Under the pieces are notes generated by a model, which saw only the letters and a list, made by a program, of their open reading frames with translations, searched no databases and had not been told where the DNA came from. A program made the position numbers and the translations under genes. This document shows positions 7,438 to 14,700 of a stretch of 28,835 bases of DNA, piece after piece (positions within the stretch are counted from its first letter, which is position 1; every line of letters starts with the position of its first letter). The DNA is from Puniceicoccales bacterium. Its GTDB lineage: Bacteria > Verrucomicrobiota > Verrucomicrobiia > Opitutales > JAIRKQ01. Where the stretch lies: assembly GCA_031273725.1 (NCBI GenBank), contig JAISRG010000077.1, positions 1 to 28,835 of the forward strand. Reading direction: 5' to 3'.

Positions 7438-8619
7438 TTAATTTATCAAATCGTGAACTTTGTTCAGTAAACTTTTATAGTTGTCAGACTTGATTAGAAA
7501 CGATAGTCCGTGTTTGCCATATTCGGAACGAAGAATATCCTGTGGTAGAATAATGTCAAAAATTTGGAATATTTTGTTGTGAGACTGCATATTCGTCCCA
7601 ATTATGTCAATTCGAGATAAATTTTCTACCCTATGCAGATTTAAGAAGTATGGTTGAAAATTTTCATAAAAATCATCGCTGAGGCTTGCAAAATCAGACG
7701 TATCCAACGAAATTTCATCGAAAAATGTGTCGCCGTCGAAACGCCTATGTTTTACGAAACCTATTGCCGTACCACGGTCTTCAAAAAATGATAAAATTTC
7801 TCCAACGATGTCCTCATTAGATTGGCACGAAACCAGACAAAGGTTCGCTTTGCTCGTTATTCCTACGACACAAGATTCGTATGGTCTTATTTGTTCCCCA
7901 ACACTTGTGCCCGTGGAGTTTCCGAAAGTATTGGAAATTGTGAATGGGATACTATGTTTTTGAGCAAATGCAATGGACCGATCTTGCATAATTTTGTTGT
8001 CGAAAAAAGATAGCCTCAGTAGGGATTCGAAGTCTATTTTTTCTATCAATTTGGCATTTTGGATTATCTTTGGGTCGCCGGTGTAGACACCATTTACATC
8101 GGTAAATATCTCGCATCTGTCCGCCTGAAACCTATGAGCCAATGCTAATGCCGTCAAATCCGATCCACCACGCCCTAGGGTTGTCAAATCGCCATTTTCG
8201 GAGATCCCCTGGAATCCGGCAACGATTACGACATTTTTTTCCGCCAATAATTTTTCAATATTTGCCCCTTGGATATTTTTTATTCTGGCATTACCATGGG
8301 ACGAGCAAGTTTGTAAGCCAATTTGAAAAGCCAACCTGGAAGTTGCTTGAATCCCAATAGCATCAAGGGCGATTGATAAAAGCGCGACTGTTTCCTGCTC
8401 TCCGACGCAAAGCAAAACATCAAGCTCCCTACTATTCGGGGTAGCAGATAACTTTTTTGCATCCGAAATTAGCCTATCGGTGATACCGGCACGGGCGGAG
8501 ACTACCACGATTATTTCATTGCCCTGGATATAAGATTCTTTGATCCTATTCGCCACCGAGCGGATACAGTCAATATCTTTTACGGAGGTACCACCATATT
8601 TTTGAACGATTCTTGCCAT
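7438..8619 (-). CDS. lysC: aspartate kinase
   Basis: The enzyme phosphorylates aspartate, the first step to lysine (and meso-DAP), threonine and methionine. Its 393 residues make it a monofunctional kinase. The N-terminal amino-acid kinase domain (about 1-235) has KYGGTSV (7-13), VVVSARAG, and TTLGRGGSDLTALALA at about 148-163. Two ACT regulatory domains follow (about 250-393). It is not fused to homoserine dehydrogenase. The ATG overlaps the plsY stop by one base (TAATG), so translation is probably coupled; no separate ribosome site is visible. Feedback control by lysine or threonine is expected from the ACT domains but cannot be assigned. Confidence 0.93.
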   Translation of the reverse strand: MARIVQKYGGTSVKDIDCIRSVANRIKESYIQGNEIIVVVSARAGITDRLISDAKKLSATPNSRELDVLLCVGEQETVALLSIALDAIGIQATSRLAFQIGLQTCSSHGNARIKNIQGANIEKLLAEKNVVIVAGFQGISENGDLTTLGRGGSDLTALALAHRFQADRCEIFTDVNGVYTGDPKIIQNAKLIEKIDFESLLRLSFFDNKIMQDRSIAFAQKHSIPFTISNTFGNSTGTSVGEQIRPYESCVVGITSKANLCLVSCQSNEDIVGEILSFFEDRGTAIGFVKHRRFDGDTFFDEISLDTSDFASLSDDFYENFQPYFLNLHRVENLSRIDIIGTNMQSHNKIFQIFDIILPQDILRSEYGKHGLSFLIKSDNYKSLLNKVHDLIN

Positions 8620-9230
8620 TAGGACTTTTTTGTGAATTTATATTCCGTACCATTTATCAATCTGATAATATTTTCCCTATGCCGCCAAAAAACGATCATA
8701 CTAATGATAACTGAACATATGACACAGTCTTTGGGGTATGAAAACAGATATGATGTTAGTATCGTACTAGCGATAAAACAAAGGGATGCCATGGAAACAA
8801 TCCTCGTCGCATGAAAAATTACCAGCCAAAAAAATATGCCCACAACCAGTGTATTTGGCATAATAGCCAAAAATCCTCCCATGGCAGAAGCTACCCCCTT
8901 ACCACCACGAAATCCGTGAAAAAGCGAAAAACTATGTCCCAATAGCACCCCGATTAATCCGAGTGCAGCCAACCGGATATTTAAATGGCCTTCTCCGGGA
9001 AAATTTTTCGCAATTACCACGGTGGGGATATATCCCTTGAGGAAGTCCAATGCAAAAACCAAATTTCCAGCGCGGTTTCCAAGGGTACGTTTTATATTGG
9101 TCGCCCCGGGACTACCACTGCCGATTGAAAAAACATCCACCTTGTTAATGCGTGCTAGAAATGCCCCGAATGAGATTGAACCAACGAGGTAAGTCACAAC
9201 AACAGTAACAATGTACCAACACCAACACAT
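8619..9230 (-). CDS. plsY: acyl-phosphate:glycerol-3-phosphate acyltransferase
   Basis: PlsY uses acyl-phosphate to acylate glycerol-3-phosphate, the first step of membrane phospholipid synthesis, in the inner membrane. The three family motifs are present: GSISFGAFLAR near the start, GSGSPGATNIKRTLG, and HGFRGGKGVASAMGG. WRHRENIIRLINGTE closes the protein. From ATG 9230 it has 203 residues, matching the family, with the first helix directly before the GS motif. The frame stays open to a TTG at 9305 (228 residues, AGAGGA ten bases before it) and another ATG at 9284, so the start is not settled. The Asn usual in the GSGNxGATN motif is Ser here. It is followed by lysC with a one-base overlap. 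Confidence 0.9.
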   Translation of the reverse strand: MCWCWYIVTVVVTYLVGSISFGAFLARINKVDVFSIGSGSPGATNIKRTLGNRAGNLVFALDFLKGYIPTVVIAKNFPGEGHLNIRLAALGLIGVLLGHSFSLFHGFRGGKGVASAMGGFLAIMPNTLVVGIFFWLVIFHATRIVSMASLCFIASTILTSYLFSYPKDCVICSVIISMIVFWRHRENIIRLINGTEYKFTKKS

Positions 9231-9522
9231 GAATCGAGAAAGATAGATCTCAGACCATATCTTTGCAACAGAAAACTTGTACATTTTGTCAGCACTTAAC
9301 ACCAATATTGCTTGATCCTCTAAAGTTTACCGGAAATTGTGTTGTTACAATCGATTAAGATAAGCTTGCCCATCGAGGGGGGGGAAACAAAACAATATAC
9401 AAAAAAATGGAAAAAATGCTTTGCTGATTTCTTTCATCGTCTTTCCTTTTCTTTCCGCCTTCCTGGCGGGATTGACCCTGTGAAGGGCCTTACTTTTTTC
9501 GTGGACGATAAACACTGGGTGA

Positions 9523-9540
9523 GTGTACTATATTTTACAC
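9523..9540. promoter_or_regulatory. dyad upstream of T3SS promoter, possible operator
   Basis: GTGTA (9523-9527) and TACAC (9536-9540) are inverted arms around ctatattt. The dyad ends two bases before a perfect -35 hexamer, which is where an activator or repressor dimer could act. The arms are only five bases long, so chance is possible. Confidence 0.3.
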
Positions 9541-9542
9541 AA

Positions 9543-9574
9543 TTGACAAAATCATCTTTTTATTTAGCTATGAT
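9543..9574 (+). promoter_or_regulatory. putative promoter of the T3SS operon
   Basis: TTGACA (9543-9548) is a perfect -35 box. The best -10 box, TATGAT (9569-9574), is 20 bases away, longer than the optimal 17; TAGCTA (9565-9570) at 16 bases is a poorer match. Long spacing is common in activator-dependent promoters. TATGAT would place the transcript start next to the GAAGG ribosome site. Confidence 0.35.
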
Positions 9575-9589
9575 ATGAAGGTAAAAAAT

Positions 9590-10489
9590 ATGTCGACATC
9601 TAATATTAATTTATCGGTTTTTGGTTCATACGAAGCAGAAGCTGCATTTTTAGAAAAAGGCGTTTATGAGGGCCAAAGAGCAGATTTACACCCAGAATCA
9701 AAGTCAGCGATCGAACTTGCCTATGAGATGGACGACTGTCCAACGGATGTAAGACTTGTTCGGGATAAACTTACCAAGCGGGATATAAAAGATAAGAAGA
9801 AAGCTACGGAAAAGAAGAAGATTTTAACTTTTCGTATCAATAGATTGGACAAAAATCGTGATCCAAAGGCATACGAAGAGTATGAGCGCAAATTTAATCG
9901 TCTAAAGCAACAGGTCATGTTGCAAAATCCGCAATTTGGACAAGGTGAAAGTGGTGGGCAACTCACCTATGAAGGAGAACCTTTTTCCGCCTATATACTA
10001 AGAAATCTACCAATGGATTTTGATGAAGTTACGGAGCAAGATAATGCCCTGGAATATCTGCTCAAACTAGAAGAGTTTGAGTCCGCATCCAACGAAGAAG
10101 AGATTCTACAGTGTGAAAAAATGATTAGAAGGTTGGAAGGACAGCCGGATGCAAAGTCCCAGGCACGAATAGAAGAATTTTCAAGGAAGATACATTCGCT
10201 GCGTGAACAAATTAATTTTTCAGAATTTTCTAAACAGTCCATAGGAGAAGCTCTACAAAATTTAAAAAGTATTCATGGGCAAGAAATCAAAGATGGATAC
10301 AATATCATCCCCAAGGCTGCGGATTTGCTCAATGGTGCACTAACCATAGGTGGCAGACAATTGTCGGCCGTTGACGTGGCAAGTATTTACAGGGATAACA
10401 TTTTGTGCAGTGAAAACTTTTTGGAGGTCTTTTCGGTGATTATTGCCATATGTTACGATAATACGGCCAGAAGTTCATCACCATACTAA
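9590..10489 (+). CDS. sctW: T3SS gatekeeper SctW, N-terminal part (YopN/CopN-like)
   Basis: Gatekeepers hold back effector export until the needle touches a host cell and then order translocator and effector secretion. The 299 residues begin with a polar, Ser/Asn-rich N-terminus fit for a secretion signal and chaperone-binding region. A Lys-rich, probably coiled segment (60-110) and the first part of the HrpJ domain follow. EALQNLKSIHGQEIKDGYNI (about 220-239) and SAVDVASIYRDNILCSENFLEV (about 259-280) are typical of YopN/CopN proteins. The chain ends abruptly in RSSSPY, inside HrpJ; the rest is in the next ORF. The start at ATG 9590 follows GAAGG; an ATG at 9575 overlaps the putative -10 box. 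No second function is visible. Confidence 0.75.
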   Translation: MSTSNINLSVFGSYEAEAAFLEKGVYEGQRADLHPESKSAIELAYEMDDCPTDVRLVRDKLTKRDIKDKKKATEKKKILTFRINRLDKNRDPKAYEEYERKFNRLKQQVMLQNPQFGQGESGGQLTYEGEPFSAYILRNLPMDFDEVTEQDNALEYLLKLEEFESASNEEEILQCEKMIRRLEGQPDAKSQARIEEFSRKIHSLREQINFSEFSKQSIGEALQNLKSIHGQEIKDGYNIIPKAADLLNGALTIGGRQLSAVDVASIYRDNILCSENFLEVFSVIIAICYDNTARSSSPY

Positions 10490-10515
10490 CAATTTACTGG
10501 ATCAGGACAGGGATA

Positions 10516-11085
10516 TTGCGATCGATGGAAAGAAAAAGTTCACAATCAAAAAAAACAAAGGATGAAGGAATCAATGTCAAAGATTTCAATACGACGGTCC
10601 ATATGTTACTCGAATTACTTGGTAGGGACATGGAATCTGCCAATCCGTCGCGGGATAGGGACATGCTTGTGGCGATACGGGATGGACTATTTCGAGTTGA
10701 GGTGGCTGGTCAGCTATTCGAATATATAAAATCATATCGGACCTTGTTGGTAAAACATTTTCCGGAATGTTCGGTGGTTGAATTTAATAAGGATCGGCAT
10801 ATTCATCTCACAGAGGAAGCTGCTAAACTGTCAGTGCAAGCATTTGCAGGGAAAATGCAGATACAAGAATTTTTGCGGGGATTTGGGATCGACATGGAAA
10901 ATCCACAAATGGCAATATTTGCCATAACACAATTCATTGAAATGGTGCGGCGATTACCGATAAAGTTCTTTGAGGACCCCGATAATAGGCTACAGATAAT
11001 CACTGCCATGCAACGCGAACTGGACGAATTGATAGTCCAGGAGGAGATTACAGAAGAAGAAATAGTAAAAGGTGTAAACGATTAA
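10516..11085 (+). CDS. T3SS gatekeeper SctW C-terminal part (end of HrpJ plus TyeA-like)
   Basis: After a polar Lys-rich lead (about 1-25), VHMLLELLGRDMES and RDMLVAIRDGLFRVEVAGQL (about 30-65) match the latter half of the HrpJ domain. The remaining 100 residues (LRGFGIDMENPQMAIFAITQ, RRLPIKFFEDPDNRLQIITA) are TyeA-like, the small domain that in Yersinia is a separate protein bound to YopN. So the first ORF plus this one equal a CopN-type single gatekeeper. The listed TTG start has AGGA eight bases before it; ATG at 10525 is the alternative (186 residues). The frame is open upstream only to 10462. It lies 26 bases after the first ORF, in a different frame, and 4 bases before the chaperone gene. 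Confidence 0.72.
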   Translation: MRSMERKSSQSKKTKDEGINVKDFNTTVHMLLELLGRDMESANPSRDRDMLVAIRDGLFRVEVAGQLFEYIKSYRTLLVKHFPECSVVEFNKDRHIHLTEEAAKLSVQAFAGKMQIQEFLRGFGIDMENPQMAIFAITQFIEMVRRLPIKFFEDPDNRLQIITAMQRELDELIVQEEITEEEIVKGVND

Positions 11086-11089
11086 AATT

Positions 11090-11482
11090 ATGCAACTTAG
11101 TGAAGTACTACAGGAATTTGGAGCTCTGTCCGGTTTTAAAACCCTTGAAACCAACGAGAACGGAGTTGTCCACATGACAATACATAAGGTTGGAGATTTG
11201 TTCATCGATGAAAAATATCGTGACGAATCAGGAAATTGTGTAATCATATATCTTTTGCGAATATATGATCGTGTGGATGGCAACATATACAAGCGAGCCT
11301 TGTCTTTGTGTGACTATGAGCCAAATGCAGAATTTTTGGTAAATCCTGTTTTGCATAGGGATCAGGCCCTTGGGTTTGCGATTAAATGTCCATTGATGAC
11401 ATTTGATTTAAATGTTTTGCAAAAAGTTATTCACAAGTTAAAAGATTTACAAGATAGACTCGCAGGATCTCTATCTACATAG
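11090..11482 (+). CDS. T3SS class I chaperone (SycN/Scc1-like)
   Basis: The 130-residue protein has the size and pattern of CesT/SycE-type chaperones, small dimers that bind the N-terminal region of secreted proteins. EFGALSGFKTLETNENGVVH followed by HMTIHKVGDLFIDE fits the first helix and beta strands. A long C-terminal helix (LNVLQKVIHKLKDLQDRLAG) fits the last. Its place between the gatekeeper and SctX-like genes equals sycN in Yersinia, and chlamydiae also keep a chaperone beside copN. The gatekeeper is therefore its likely client (inference). No clear ribosome site precedes the ATG; coupling to the preceding gene, four bases away, is likely. Confidence 0.72.
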   Translation: MQLSEVLQEFGALSGFKTLETNENGVVHMTIHKVGDLFIDEKYRDESGNCVIIYLLRIYDRVDGNIYKRALSLCDYEPNAEFLVNPVLHRDQALGFAIKCPLMTFDLNVLQKVIHKLKDLQDRLAGSLST

Positions 11483-11494
11483 GAAAGTTAGAAA

Positions 11495-11923
11495 ATGGAT
11501 TCCGAAGAAAAAAATAAAAAGCCGACCAAGGATGCCGAAAAGTATGCGATGGACTTCGGTATTGTAAATATATCGAAATTATCGGTGGGAGGACAGCGAA
11601 TGCATTTACCAGGCAATGCATCCATTGATCCATGTGAGGGTAAAATAGAAGAAAAGCTGAAAAAAGTTTTGGAGTTTAAAACCCTAAACAAATCCATGGT
11701 ACAACTGCTACGACCATCGGTAACGGACAGAAGCATACTCACGCCCCAGCGGTTTAGATTAAAAATCAACCAGGTGTGTGAAGTTTTTGCCGATGTTGTA
11801 GAAAAAGAGGGCGAAAATTATCCCTATAAGGAGCTCTTCGAAGATCTCATAGGCTTGTTAAAAAATGAGGAAGAAAAGTGTGAACTACTCGACCAATATC
11901 GGCATATGTTATTAATGGGATGA
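11495..11923 (+). CDS. sctX: SctX (YscX-like) T3SS export protein
   Basis: The call rests on position plus weak pattern similarity. In Yersinia the order is sycN-yscX-yscY-yscV, and this 142-residue ORF fills the yscX slot (YscX is about 122 residues). The N-terminal part contains ISKLSVGGQRMHLPGN, then a conserved-looking DPCEGKIEEKLKKVL with Pro-rich turns. The C-terminus KCELLDQYRHMLLMG resembles the short helix that ends YscX proteins. YscX is an early substrate that binds YscY and the SctV ring and is needed for secretion. A GGAAAG lies about seven bases before the start. If the similarity is spurious, it is a T3SS-operon hypothetical protein. Confidence 0.6.
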   Translation: MDSEEKNKKPTKDAEKYAMDFGIVNISKLSVGGQRMHLPGNASIDPCEGKIEEKLKKVLEFKTLNKSMVQLLRPSVTDRSILTPQRFRLKINQVCEVFADVVEKEGENYPYKELFEDLIGLLKNEEEKCELLDQYRHMLLMG

Positions 11924-11986
11924 TTTCTGTGCCTAAAATGTGTTGATTTTTCATTTTGGTATGTTAACATTCACTCACTAAATCGT

Positions 11987-12370
11987 GTGGACAAGAGTCA
12001 GAAAGAATTTCTTTTGATATTGGCGTATTTGTATATTCGCTATGGCAAATATGATGAGGCTCTGATATTGCATAGGGGTCTGTATGAATTTTTTCCAGAA
12101 GATGTGGAGGTATTACTTGGTCTAAGTTTTTCCCTGTATTTTACCAGTCGCCCCCTTGAAGCGGTACAATATTTAGAAAAGCTTGATGGAGTTGAAATGG
12201 TATCCCAGCATCAAAAGTTATTTTTTTTGTTAAAAAGTCATGTGACATGGAGCATCGGTCGGGATAGTGAAGCACGGGACAATCTTATTTTCTATCTTGG
12301 GTTGGAGGAAAAGGAAATTCGAGAACAAGAAGCCAATGTTGGTAAAGAAGTAGAGGAGTATTTATTGTGA
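11987..12370 (+). CDS. sctY: SctY (YscY-like) TPR chaperone of SctX
   Basis: The 127-residue helical protein has tetratricopeptide-like repeats: KEFLLILAYLYIRYGKYDEA (about 6-25), then FFPEDVEVLLGLSFSLYF and a third helix pair to about residue 105, ending in an acidic tail. YscY has the same start (QEFLL), length (about 114) and TPR fold, binds YscX and docks on SctV. The gene fills the yscY slot directly before sctV. It starts with GTG and has no ribosome site; 63 non-coding bases separate it from sctX. Its stop overlaps the sctV GTG by four bases (GTGA), so translation of the two is coupled. Confidence 0.65.
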   Translation: MDKSQKEFLLILAYLYIRYGKYDEALILHRGLYEFFPEDVEVLLGLSFSLYFTSRPLEAVQYLEKLDGVEMVSQHQKLFFLLKSHVTWSIGRDSEARDNLIFYLGLEEKEIREQEANVGKEVEEYLL

Positions 12371-14448
12371 GCGCAAAAGGTGGAGTATTGAAATTATCGA
12401 GGTTCAATGACGTTATTTTGGCCTTTTTGGTCATGATGATCATAGTATTGATGATCATACCAATCCCGACGTGGTTACTCGACATATTACTTGCGGTTAA
12501 CCTTACCATATCCGTGCTGTTGCTCATGCTGTCAATGTATATCCCGCGAACGTTGGAACTTTCTACCTTTCCGAGCATACTGCTGTTTACTACCCTATTC
12601 AGGTTGGCTCTTAACATTACTACCACCAGGCAAATTTTGATACACGCCGATGCGGGAGATATCATCCATACATTTGGAAATTTCGTCGTTGCTGGAAATT
12701 TCGTCGTCGGTGCGGTTATATTTTTAATCCTGCTGATTGTGCAGTTTGTCGTCATCACCAAGGGTGCCGAGCGTGTCTCCGAGGTTGCTGCCAGGTTTAC
12801 CCTCGACGCCATGCCGGGTAAACAGATGAGTATTGACGCTGACCTGCGAGCTGGTGCCATCGATAACGACACGGCAAAGTTTAAACGTGATGAACTCGGC
12901 CGCGAAAACCAACTGTATGGAGCTCTGGATGGAGCGATGAAATTTGTAAAGGGAGATGCCATTGCCGGTTTGATCATAACCACTATCAATATAGTTGCAG
13001 GGCTTATCATTGGTATAACCCAGAAAGGGATGGATGCGAGCAAAGCATTAAAAACTTACTCCATTTTGACCATCGGTGACGGCTTGGTTTCCCAGATTCC
13101 TGCCCTTCTGATTGCGATGACATCCGGTGTTATTGTTACCCGTGTTGCCTCCGACGCATCCGGGGCCCTGGGTCAGGATATCGGCAAACAGGTATTCGCC
13201 CAGCCAAAAGCATTGCTCATTGCCGGTGTAATGGTTGTTTTGATGATGTTAATTCCGGGATTCCCAAAAGTTCCATTTGTAATTTTAGGAGTAGCGTTAT
13301 TCTTGGGAGGGAAAAAAATGTCCAAGCCTGCGCGGGCAGCGACCCCTACGATTTCACGGGCGGGAGCAGGATTGCCATCCGATGCCACCCCGAAAGCATC
13401 GCAGGCGAAACAGGACGACGGCGAGTTTTCCGTCACGGTACCATTGCTGCTGGACGTGGCGACTGTCATCGAACAGTCCGTTGAGCCAGACCTTTTAAAT
13501 GACCAGCTTATCCAGGTCCGCCAGGCTTTATACTATGACCTTGGAGTACCGTTTCCGGGCATCCACCTGCGGTTCAATGAAAACTTGAGCGATGGCATGT
13601 ACCAGATTCTTCTCCAGGAAGTACCAGTATCCCAGGGAAAGATACTAGCTGGCCATGTCCTGGTGCGGGAAACAAAGGAAAGTCTGGGAATTTTAAACAT
13701 TCAATTCAAAGAAGAGAAACCCTTTTTGCCGAATATGCCGTCTTTGTGGGTGGAAAGCACACTGGTACCTCAGCTTGAGCGGGCCAACATTCAATACATG
13801 AAAACCCCCCAAATATTTACCTATCACCTATCGTTTATCCTCAAAAAATATGCATCGGAATTCCTAGGCCTTCAGGAGACACGGTTTTTGTTGGAAAATA
13901 TGGAAAAATTATTCCCCGAACTTGTTAGGGAAGTTCAGAGGGTATTGCCTGTGCAAAAAATTTCCGAAGTGTTACAGCGTTTGATACAGGAAGAAATTTC
14001 CATCAGAAACTTGCGATTGATCATGCAGTGTTTGATTGAGTGGGGGCAGAAGGAAAAAGAGCCTATCCTATTGACTGACTATGTTCGTACGACTCTGAAG
14101 CGCTACATCAGCTACAAATACTCCGGTGGACAAAATATTTTGGCGGTTTACCTGCTTGACCCTGCCGTTGAAGATGTCGTCAGAAAAGCCATCCGCCAGA
14201 CATCCGCAGGAAGTTACCTTGCCCTTGATCCCGAGATGGCCAAAAAGCTTGTCCATGCAATCAAGGAAGAGGTTGGGGATTTTACCAACGAAACGAATCG
14301 TCCAGTACTTCTCACATCGATGGACATTCGCCGCTATGTCCGCAAGCTGATAGAGCTTGAACTCTACGAGCTACCAGTCCTATCACACCAGGAATTAACG
14401 GAAGAAATAACGATTCAGCCCCTTGGGAAAATTGCCATGCCTCGGTAG
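12367..14448 (+). CDS. sctV: T3SS export gate protein SctV (YscV/LcrD)
   Basis: SctV is the large export-gate component in the inner membrane. Its cytoplasmic part forms a nonameric ring that receives chaperone-substrate and gatekeeper complexes. In 693 residues, about 1-320 hold seven to eight membrane segments. The FHIPEP signature is at about 137-166 (VSEVAARFTLDAMPGKQMS, then DADLRAGAID). A Pro/Ala-rich linker (about 320-350) leads to the cytoplasmic domain (about 355-693). Length equals that of YscV (about 700). T3SS rather than flagellar FlhA is indicated by the gatekeeper/chaperone/SctXY neighbours. The start is GTG with GAGGAG eight bases before, overlapping sctY by four bases. The stretch 12700-13650 looks richer in G+C than its neighbours. 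Confidence 0.95.
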   Translation: MSAKGGVLKLSRFNDVILAFLVMMIIVLMIIPIPTWLLDILLAVNLTISVLLLMLSMYIPRTLELSTFPSILLFTTLFRLALNITTTRQILIHADAGDIIHTFGNFVVAGNFVVGAVIFLILLIVQFVVITKGAERVSEVAARFTLDAMPGKQMSIDADLRAGAIDNDTAKFKRDELGRENQLYGALDGAMKFVKGDAIAGLIITTINIVAGLIIGITQKGMDASKALKTYSILTIGDGLVSQIPALLIAMTSGVIVTRVASDASGALGQDIGKQVFAQPKALLIAGVMVVLMMLIPGFPKVPFVILGVALFLGGKKMSKPARAATPTISRAGAGLPSDATPKASQAKQDDGEFSVTVPLLLDVATVIEQSVEPDLLNDQLIQVRQALYYDLGVPFPGIHLRFNENLSDGMYQILLQEVPVSQGKILAGHVLVRETKESLGILNIQFKEEKPFLPNMPSLWVESTLVPQLERANIQYMKTPQIFTYHLSFILKKYASEFLGLQETRFLLENMEKLFPELVREVQRVLPVQKISEVLQRLIQEEISIRNLRLIMQCLIEWGQKEKEPILLTDYVRTTLKRYISYKYSGGQNILAVYLLDPAVEDVVRKAIRQTSAGSYLALDPEMAKKLVHAIKEEVGDFTNETNRPVLLTSMDIRRYVRKLIELELYELPVLSHQELTEEITIQPLGKIAMPR

Positions 14449-14700
14449 AAATTTTTCTCAAATGTTTCATTTTACTACGAAGAGGAATACTACTAGGCTT
14501 AGCCCAAGATCTTTGGCGTCCATACTTCCGATTAGCCTTTCCACGCTCTTATAGGACCATGTTAACCTAGTGTACAGCCTATGCTATGCTATGCTTTAAA
14601 TCTGGTGATATCGGAGCAAGCGTTTTTTGATCGAAAATTATGGCGACGTCAAAAAAATTTTTGACATTGTGGAGAATAATTGCAACAAGGATTACCATTA
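14449..14700. other. intergenic region between sctV and the ABC genes
   Basis: No gene is supported. It contains a short tandem repeat (14579-14595) and a TTGACA at 14661-14666 without a matching -10 box at the right distance. No T-tailed hairpin terminator was found after sctV. Confidence 0.45.
14579..14595. repeat. CTATG pentanucleotide tandem repeat
   Basis: The unit ctatg is repeated three times plus two bases (ctatgctatgctatgct). It is non-coding, about 105 bases before the ABC ATPase start. Too few copies to claim phase variation. Confidence 0.75.

Larger units (their letters stand above)
9231..9589. other. divergent intergenic region upstream of the T3SS operon
   Basis: No gene is supported. 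It must carry promoters for plsY (minus) and the T3SS operon (plus). It contains a G8 run (9376-9383 approximately), the dyad at 9523-9540 and a -35-like TTGACA at 9543. The open plus-strand frame across 9339-9578 has no recognisable domain and runs over these signals, so I leave it out. Confidence 0.5.

Noticed and set aside
7180..7470. 96-codon plus-strand ORF
   Set aside because: It begins inside tRNA-Pro(CGG), and the rest overlaps the lysC 3' flank without any domain.
9339..9578. 79-codon ORF before the gatekeeper gene
   Set aside because: It covers the putative operator and promoter, has no ribosome site or family, and overlaps the gatekeeper start region.
12285..13043. 252-codon open frame opposite sctY/sctV
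   Set aside because: It is antisense to the conserved membrane part of SctV and has no recognisable domain.
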